DNA from: Algiphilus aromaticivorans DG1253
GTDB taxonomy: Bacteria; Pseudomonadota; Gammaproteobacteria; Nevskiales; Nevskiaceae
DNA length: 64,000 nt
Direction: 5' to 3'
NCBI RefSeq assembly: GCF_000733765.1
Contig: NZ_JPOG01000001.1
Coordinates: forward strand, 3,730,501-3,794,500
Made by a program: the position numbers and the translations under genes. The notes under the pieces were generated by a model. The model did not search any database, was not told the DNA's origin, and was given only the letters and a program-made list of their open reading frames with translations. This document shows positions 59,691 to 64,000 of the stretch, in pieces (position 1 is the stretch's first letter; each line of letters opens with the position of its first letter).

Positions 59691-60422
59691 CTAGAAGCGG
59701 TAGCCGATGGAGAAGCCGGCTACGGGATAGAGCTTGAAGTCGTCAAGTCCGGCTTCCAGGTCTGCACGTTCTCTCTCGAGTTCTTCCCGGAAAACCACCG
59801 CGCGCGGATCGTTGCCCTCGACGTCGAAGGAGGTTGTGCTGCAGTCCGGGGACGCCACGTCGCACACGCTGCCGGAGCCTTTTGCCTCGGCGCTCGGGCT
59901 GCCCTGGAAGAGCACGCCCAACTCCAGCTTGAAGTAGACGCCGTTGTTCTCGGCCTGCGCGGCGTTGCCCCAGCCGACGCCCGCGTAGGGCGCCACGGAC
60001 TCGAAGTCCAGGCCGGCCGTGAGTTCAAAAGGATTATTGGGGTCGGAACGATAGCTGCGATTGCCCACCTGGAAGCTGTCGTTGCCGGTGGCTTCGCTGG
60101 CGAGTAGGTTGATTTCGTTGCCATTGCTGTAGAGGCCGCCGGTGAGATGGAAGCCGCCGCCGAAGATGTGCACGTCGGCGAGCAGCCCTACCGTGCGCAG
60201 CTGCAGCTCGCCGTCGTAGTTGATGTCGTCCTCGGTGATGTCGTCGCTGTAGCGGAAGGTGTTGAAGGGCACGCGCAACACCAGTCGGTCGAGCAGCCCG
60301 ACCGAAAGCTCGGCGCCGGCACCAAGGGTGGAGGCGCGTAAGCCGATACCGGTCTCGGCGGCTGTAGCCACCCCTGGCATCAAGCTAAGCATTCCCAGGC
60401 CCGCCAGCCAATTCTTTATCAA
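59691..60422 (-). CDS. Predicted outer membrane beta-barrel protein
   Basis: About 243 residues from TTG 60422, which has GGAG six bases before it and gives a clean signal peptide (IKNWLAGLGMLSLMPGVATAAE). The ATG ten codons upstream would place charged residues in front of the signal. The mature part alternates polar and hydrophobic residues in strands and ends in a Phe (FSIGYRF), the C-terminal signature recognised by BamA. Conserved blocks: DRLVLRVPFNTFRYSDDI and FDFESVAPYAGVGWGN-like (LDFESVAPYAGVGWG). Function unknown. Confidence 0.72.
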   Translation of the reverse strand: MIKNWLAGLGMLSLMPGVATAAETGIGLRASTLGAGAELSVGLLDRLVLRVPFNTFRYSDDITEDDINYDGELQLRTVGLLADVHIFGGGFHLTGGLYSNGNEINLLASEATGNDSFQVGNRSYRSDPNNPFELTAGLDFESVAPYAGVGWGNAAQAENNGVYFKLELGVLFQGSPSAEAKGSGSVCDVASPDCSTTSFDVEGNDPRAVVFREELERERADLEAGLDDFKLYPVAGFSIGYRF

Positions 60423-60490
60423 GTCACGCTCCGTTTCATCGTTTTGCAACAAGCAGCGCGAAGCTTAGCGGGAAGTGAGGCGGTGAGCCC

Positions 60491-61003
60491 TCAGCGCAGC
60501 GCGGCCGGGTCGGTGATGGCGACGGCGATATCGAAGTCGCGATCGGTAGGAATGCGGGTCAGCGGCGCCCCGGCCCATAGCACGAAGACGCGCCGGCCCT
60601 CGGTGTCGCGGTAGGCGCCGGCGGCGTAGCCCGGCGTGCGAATGCGGCCTTCCGCTTCAAGGGCGTCGAAGGCGATGGGCGTGGCTTGCTCCGGATGCAG
60701 CTCGTCGAGCGGCAGCTTGATGGAGAAGGCACGGCTGGCGCGCATGTGCATATGTTCGCCATCGTTCCAGGCGCCGTTGCTGCTGATCACCCAGCTGCCG
60801 ATGGTTGCGGCCATCGCGCCGATGATGCCGAGCGCCAACACGATGCCCCCGCGTATCGCTGGCGGCATCGCCTGCGCGCTGTTGGGCGCGATGCGGCGGT
60901 AGGCCAGGGCGATGGCGAGCGGCAGAAAGGCCAGCAGGCAGACCCAGCCGATCTGGCTCCAGCCGGGGGTGACGATGGCGATGGGGATAACGGAATCGGG
61001 CAT
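60491..61003 (-). CDS. Hypothetical membrane protein with soluble C-terminal domain
   Basis: 170 residues. Two hydrophobic helices (about residues 16-35 and 50-73), then an 95-residue mixed domain with RASRAFSIKLPLDELHPEQ and GRRVFVLWAGAPLTRIPTDRDFDIAVAI. I do not recognise the family. It is 68 bases upstream of the beta-barrel gene on the same strand and divergent from the small membrane protein gene at 61065, with 61 bases between starts. Confidence 0.6.
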   Translation of the reverse strand: MPDSVIPIAIVTPGWSQIGWVCLLAFLPLAIALAYRRIAPNSAQAMPPAIRGGIVLALGIIGAMAATIGSWVISSNGAWNDGEHMHMRASRAFSIKLPLDELHPEQATPIAFDALEAEGRIRTPGYAAGAYRDTEGRRVFVLWAGAPLTRIPTDRDFDIAVAITDPAALR

Positions 61004-61064
61004 TGGGTCTGCGGCGCGCTTTGGATGCTGCGATTATGCGGCCTCCCGTTTTCCGGAAGCCTTC

Positions 61065-61526
61065 ATGATCGATCCCCTCGCGCTGCCGACCGCCGTACGG
61101 TTGGCACTGTCCGCCGCCGGTGCGCTGCTGATGGTGGGTCTGCTCACCGGCGTCTGGAAGTACGCTCAGATCGCGCGCTCGTCGAACGCGCAGGCGCATC
61201 CCTATGTCGACATCGCACACCGTGCCAGCCTGCTCTACAGCTTCGCGGCGCTGGTGCTGGCTGCGCTCGCCGCGGTTTCGGTCTGGCCGGGCTGGGTGAA
61301 TCTGCAGGCGGTTCTCTGGCCGCTGATCTTCTTCACGCTGGCTATTGCCAGCTACGTCCTGCACGGCGCGCTGGGTGATACCGACAATCAGCTGCGTTCT
61401 CCGCACGTGCTGGGTGCGCGCCGCCTGCCTGCCTGGCCACTGCACGCCTTCATGGGCGCGCTCATCGTGGCCGAGATCGGTGGCGTGGCGGTGCTGCTGG
61501 CCGGGGCGCTTGTAGCGCTCTGGTAG
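61065..61526 (+). CDS. Conserved four-helix membrane protein
   Basis: 153 residues from MIDPLALPTAVR; the 51-codon upstream extension overlaps the divergent gene and is rejected. Four hydrophobic helices with LLMVGLLTGVWKYAQI, then YVDIAHRASLLYSFAALVL and LAIASYVLHGALGDTDNQL. The GLLTG start and a His at the beginning of helix 2 recall the small four-helix protein at 37294, but the resemblance is weak. It converges with the LysR gene, three bases apart. Confidence 0.65.
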   Translation: MIDPLALPTAVRLALSAAGALLMVGLLTGVWKYAQIARSSNAQAHPYVDIAHRASLLYSFAALVLAALAAVSVWPGWVNLQAVLWPLIFFTLAIASYVLHGALGDTDNQLRSPHVLGARRLPAWPLHAFMGALIVAEIGGVAVLLAGALVALW

Positions 61527-61529
61527 GCC

Positions 61530-62447
61530 TCAGGCCTCGCTGCAGTCGAAGCGCGCGCGCAGCGCTTCGTCGCCACGCAGCCGCTCGCGGAACCAGTTGA
61601 GAGCCAGCCCCTGCTCACCGCTGCGCCAAGCCACCAGCAGGCGCGTGCGCTCGCGCGGCACTTCCACCTGCAGGCGCACCAGGCGGCCGTCGGCGAGCCA
61701 GGGATAGGCCAGATGCCGTGGCACGAAGCCAACGCCCAGCCCGGCGGCCTGGGCGGCGATCTTGTGCATGACGCCGGACACTGCCAGCACGGGCTGGCCA
61801 TCCTGCACGCCCGCGGTGCGCGCGGCGAGCTTGCGCGCCGAGTCGGCGGCCACCACGGAGCGATGCCGGCGCAGCACGCGCGGTGGCAGCGGTCCCTTAT
61901 CGGCCTCGGCCACCAGGGGGTGGTCGGGCGCGCAGGCGAAATCCCAGGCGATCTCGGCCAGGCGGGCGCTGCTCAGGCCGTAGCCGCTGGGTGCCTCGCC
62001 GCCGGCGATGGCGATGTCGGCACGGCCGCCGATGAGCGCGTCCCAGGGACCGCCCAGGGTTTCCTCGATCAGGCGCAGCTCGGTGCGCGTGGCCAGCGCG
62101 TCGAAGTCGGCAACCAAGGGGAACAGCCAGTCCACCGGCAGCATGGCGTCGGCGGCGATGCCCAGCCGCGCCTCCCAGCCCTCGCCCAGCTTGCGCAGGC
62201 GGTTGTCGGTGGCCTCGGCCTGGCGCAGCAGCGCGCGCGCTTCCTCGACGACCGCCTGGCCGGCGGCGGTGAGCTGCATGCGCCGCCCGACGCGCTCGAA
62301 GAGCTGCAGGTTGTAATCCGATTCCAGCTTCTGGACGGTATAGGTCAGCGCTGATGGCACGCGATGCAGGCGCTCGGCGGCGCGCGCGAAGCTGCCGGCC
62401 TCGGCGATGGTTTCCAGCGTGCGCAACGATTCCAGGGTCAGGCGCAT
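61530..62447 (-). CDS. LysR-family transcriptional regulator
   Basis: 305 residues from ATG 62447 (MRLTLESLRTLETIAEAG); a TTG four codons upstream also exists. The N-terminal HTH is FARAAERLHRVPSALTYTVQKLE. An effector-binding domain follows (LFPLVADFDALATRTELRL). It is divergent from the flavodoxin-fold oxidoreductase gene, and the closest relatives by layout regulate such quinone or azo reductase genes. A palindrome ATTCA-AA-TGAAT at 62454-62465 lies in the shared region. Confidence 0.9.
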   Translation of the reverse strand: MRLTLESLRTLETIAEAGSFARAAERLHRVPSALTYTVQKLESDYNLQLFERVGRRMQLTAAGQAVVEEARALLRQAEATDNRLRKLGEGWEARLGIAADAMLPVDWLFPLVADFDALATRTELRLIEETLGGPWDALIGGRADIAIAGGEAPSGYGLSSARLAEIAWDFACAPDHPLVAEADKGPLPPRVLRRHRSVVAADSARKLAARTAGVQDGQPVLAVSGVMHKIAAQAAGLGVGFVPRHLAYPWLADGRLVRLQVEVPRERTRLLVAWRSGEQGLALNWFRERLRGDEALRARFDCSEA

Positions 62448-62453
62448 GGCGGC

Positions 62454-62465
62454 ATTCAAATGAAT
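62454..62465. promoter_or_regulatory. Short palindrome in the LysR/oxidoreductase intergenic region
   Basis: ATTCA-AA-TGAAT lies seven bases upstream of the LysR start. A further GAAT-N10-ATTC (62462-62479) overlaps it. LysR-type proteins bind T-N11-A-centred dyads in such positions, so this is a candidate operator; the arms are short. Confidence 0.35.
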
Positions 62466-62541
62466 TGATTACTGGATTCTGCACGCTCCGCTTTTTCATC
62501 GCCACGCCGAGGCATAGATTGCGGCTCAGGTTTCAATAGAG

Positions 62542-63159
62542 ATGAAAGCCATGAAGCTCCATGTCGTCCGCTACACCCCTCGTACCGGCTCGCGTACTGC
62601 GCGTCTGCTCGATCACGCCCTGGCGCAGCTCGAGGTCACGCCCACCGTCACCGACCTCGGCGCCAGCCAGCCACCGCTCTTCGACACCACACGCGTCGAC
62701 GCCTACGTCGCGCGCAACTACGGTGGCGCCGAACTCTCCGCGCAGGCGGCCGCGGCTATCAAGCCCATGGATGCCTACGTCGACAAGCTGCGCGCGGCCG
62801 ATCGCGTCATTCTTGCCACGCCGATGCACAACTTCGGTCTGCCGGCGCCGGTGAAGGCCTGGTTCGATGCCGTCATCCAGAAGGATCGGACATGGACGGT
62901 GCGCGACGGGCAGTACGAGGGATGGCTGACCGGCCACAAGGCGCTCGTGCTTTACACCAGTGCTGGCCAGTACGAGGAGGAACCCGGCAGCTACGACCTG
63001 CTCACGCCCACCGTGCGCCAGCTCTTCGGCTTCATGGGTTTCCAGGAGGTCGATGTCGTCGCCGGGCAGGGAGCCGCCGCTGATCCGGACACGGTCGAAC
63101 AGCGCCTGGCTGCGGCCTGCGGGCGTATCGACGGCGTGTTGGCGCGCTGGCGCGCCTGA
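62542..63159 (+). CDS. FMN-dependent NADH:quinone/azo reductase-like flavodoxin-fold protein
   Basis: 205 residues (ATG 62542; ATG 62551 is possible). The flavodoxin-like fold of the AzoR group is shown by RYTPRTGSRTARLLDHAL at the phosphate loop, ADRVILATPMHNFGLPAPVKAWFDAV (quoted in part: ILATPMHNFGLPAPVKAWFD), the FMN-contact hallmark of AzoR, and GLYLMGF-like LFGFMGFQEVDVV. Two-electron reduction of quinones or azo compounds with FMN and NAD(P)H is the family activity. Probably controlled by the divergent LysR regulator. Confidence 0.88.
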   Translation: MKAMKLHVVRYTPRTGSRTARLLDHALAQLEVTPTVTDLGASQPPLFDTTRVDAYVARNYGGAELSAQAAAAIKPMDAYVDKLRAADRVILATPMHNFGLPAPVKAWFDAVIQKDRTWTVRDGQYEGWLTGHKALVLYTSAGQYEEEPGSYDLLTPTVRQLFGFMGFQEVDVVAGQGAAADPDTVEQRLAAACGRIDGVLARWRA

Positions 63160-63163
63160 GGCA

Positions 63164-64000
63164 TTACCAGTAGATCGCGGCCTGCATGCTGAAATCCGGC
63201 GAAGCGTGGACGCCCAGATCCTCCTGGAAAAGAAGGTGGAGGCGGGTGGTCGCGCCGAGCCGGAAGACGCCGCCCACTGAAAGCTGCACGCTGTCGCGGG
63301 CCAGTGCCTCTATTTCGCTGTCGGTGTAGGGCGCGCGGTGCGCGTAGATCTGCACCAGGCCAGTGAGCCAGTTGGTGATATCCAGCCCCAGGCCTGCACC
63401 GCCGAAGGGTGTGACGCGGCGCTGTTGCTCGGGCAGGACGTCGCCGCGCTCGTTGAAGGCGCCGCCGGCGGACAGGAACCCGCTAACCGGCCCGGCACGA
63501 AAATCGCGCGTGACCCAGAGCGCCGCACCCCAGGCGCCGCCGCCGGATAGCTTGTCGCCGTCGCCGGTGGGGGCGCGCAGCTGTGCACCCAGCAACCAGT
63601 CGTCGGCGGGCTCGAAATGCCAGGCGACTTCCAGGTCGCCGAGGCGGTTGCCGCGGTCCTGCACGTTGAGCAGTACTTCGCCGTCGCGCTCGTAATAGAA
63701 GACGTACTGGTCGTCGAGCGCTTGGTCACGCCCGCCCTGCGGTAGCCCGAAGAAGTCGTGCCAGTCGACGATGATGCTGTCCATGAAGCCGCCGCCCTGG
63801 TGCAGCAACGGCAGGCGCACGCTCCAGAAACTGCGTTGGGAGAAGCGTCCGCTGGCGGACAGCGCCAGCTTGTAAACCTCGCCGTCGGCGAGGAATCGCT
63901 CGTCGGCCGCTTCCAGCGCCGCATACTCGCTGATCAGATCGAAGCTGGCGCCGAAGTCGAGCTGCCCGGCTTCCGGGGCGCGTGGTGCGAGTTCGGGCAG
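63164..64000 (-). CDS. DUF3187 family outer membrane protein, 5' end beyond the window
   Basis: The frame is open from the right edge to TAA at 63164, giving 278 visible residues; the N-terminus and signal peptide lie outside. A GTG at 63820 is only an internal codon, because the same frame continues upstream with family sequence (LDFGASFDLISEY, SFWSVRLPLLHQGGGFMD). DUF3187 hallmarks: IVDWHDFFGLPQGGRDQ and a long series of amphipathic strands ending AAIYW. Probably a beta-barrel of unknown function. Confidence 0.85.
   Translation of the reverse strand: MPELAPRAPEAGQLDFGASFDLISEYAALEAADERFLADGEVYKLALSASGRFSQRSFWSVRLPLLHQGGGFMDSIIVDWHDFFGLPQGGRDQALDDQYVFYYERDGEVLLNVQDRGNRLGDLEVAWHFEPADDWLLGAQLRAPTGDGDKLSGGGAWGAALWVTRDFRAGPVSGFLSAGGAFNERGDVLPEQQRRVTPFGGAGLGLDITNWLTGLVQIYAHRAPYTDSEIEALARDSVQLSVGGVFRLGATTRLHLLFQEDLGVHASPDFSMQAAIYW

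Overview
The window reads as a contiguous chromosomal segment of a GC-rich gammaproteobacterium. The order topA-tsaC-hemF-oxyR, smg-dprA-LysM facing def-fmt-rsmB, and trkA-trkH is typical of Gammaproteobacteria of the Xanthomonadales/Nevskiales kind; the exact lineage is inference. Genes are densely packed, with many 4-base stop/start overlaps. I found no rRNA, tRNA, CRISPR array, prophage or complete insertion sequence.

Layout: 0-1.5 kb, the cut end of a DUF1631 gene. 1.7-5.2 kb, ergothioneine genes egtB-egtD with a divergent class V aminotransferase-fold enzyme (EgtE candidate). 5.3-11.1 kb, a tripartite RND efflux operon. 11.1-11.2 kb, a 142-bp MITE-like element between convergent genes. 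11.2-15.8 kb, a probable copper-handling region: DUF305 protein, LVIVD lipoprotein, a CueR-like MerR regulator with its own spaced promoter, a DUF2946-like protein and a Met/His-rich outer membrane protein. 15.8-19.6 kb, TerC and an opposing sulfotransferase/glycosyltransferase/deacetylase operon. 19.7-27.5 kb, DUF1329, oxyR, hemF, tsaC, topA and a LuxR-type regulator. 27.7-35.6 kb, a large lipoprotein, smg, dprA, a LysM protein, def, fmt and rsmB.

35.8-39.9 kb holds a diguanylate cyclase with an ethylene-receptor-like membrane sensor, broken by a frameshift, plus small membrane proteins, a hydrolase and a Crp/Fnr regulator. 40.0-48.0 kb is the most unusual region. An ECF42-type sigma factor sits with two DGPF (YCII) proteins, GFA, DUF899, DUF1428, SRPBCC, YceI and four VOC proteins. 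Three starts there carry the same promoter-like motif TGTCGA-N17-CGAC, which suggests a local sigma-factor regulon. The island also holds a toxin-antitoxin pair whose toxin has two in-frame stop codons, and an ArsR operon whose promoter predicts a leaderless mRNA between twin operators.

48.0-64.0 kb carries a beta-carbonic anhydrase, a ceramidase-like lipoprotein, potassium transport (trkA, trkH, NhaP2/CvrA-type antiporter), thrB followed by TRAP permease subunits without a visible binding protein, a thioesterase, a TauE-type permease, several membrane or outer membrane proteins, a LysR regulator divergent from a flavodoxin-fold oxidoreductase, and a DUF3187 protein cut by the right edge.
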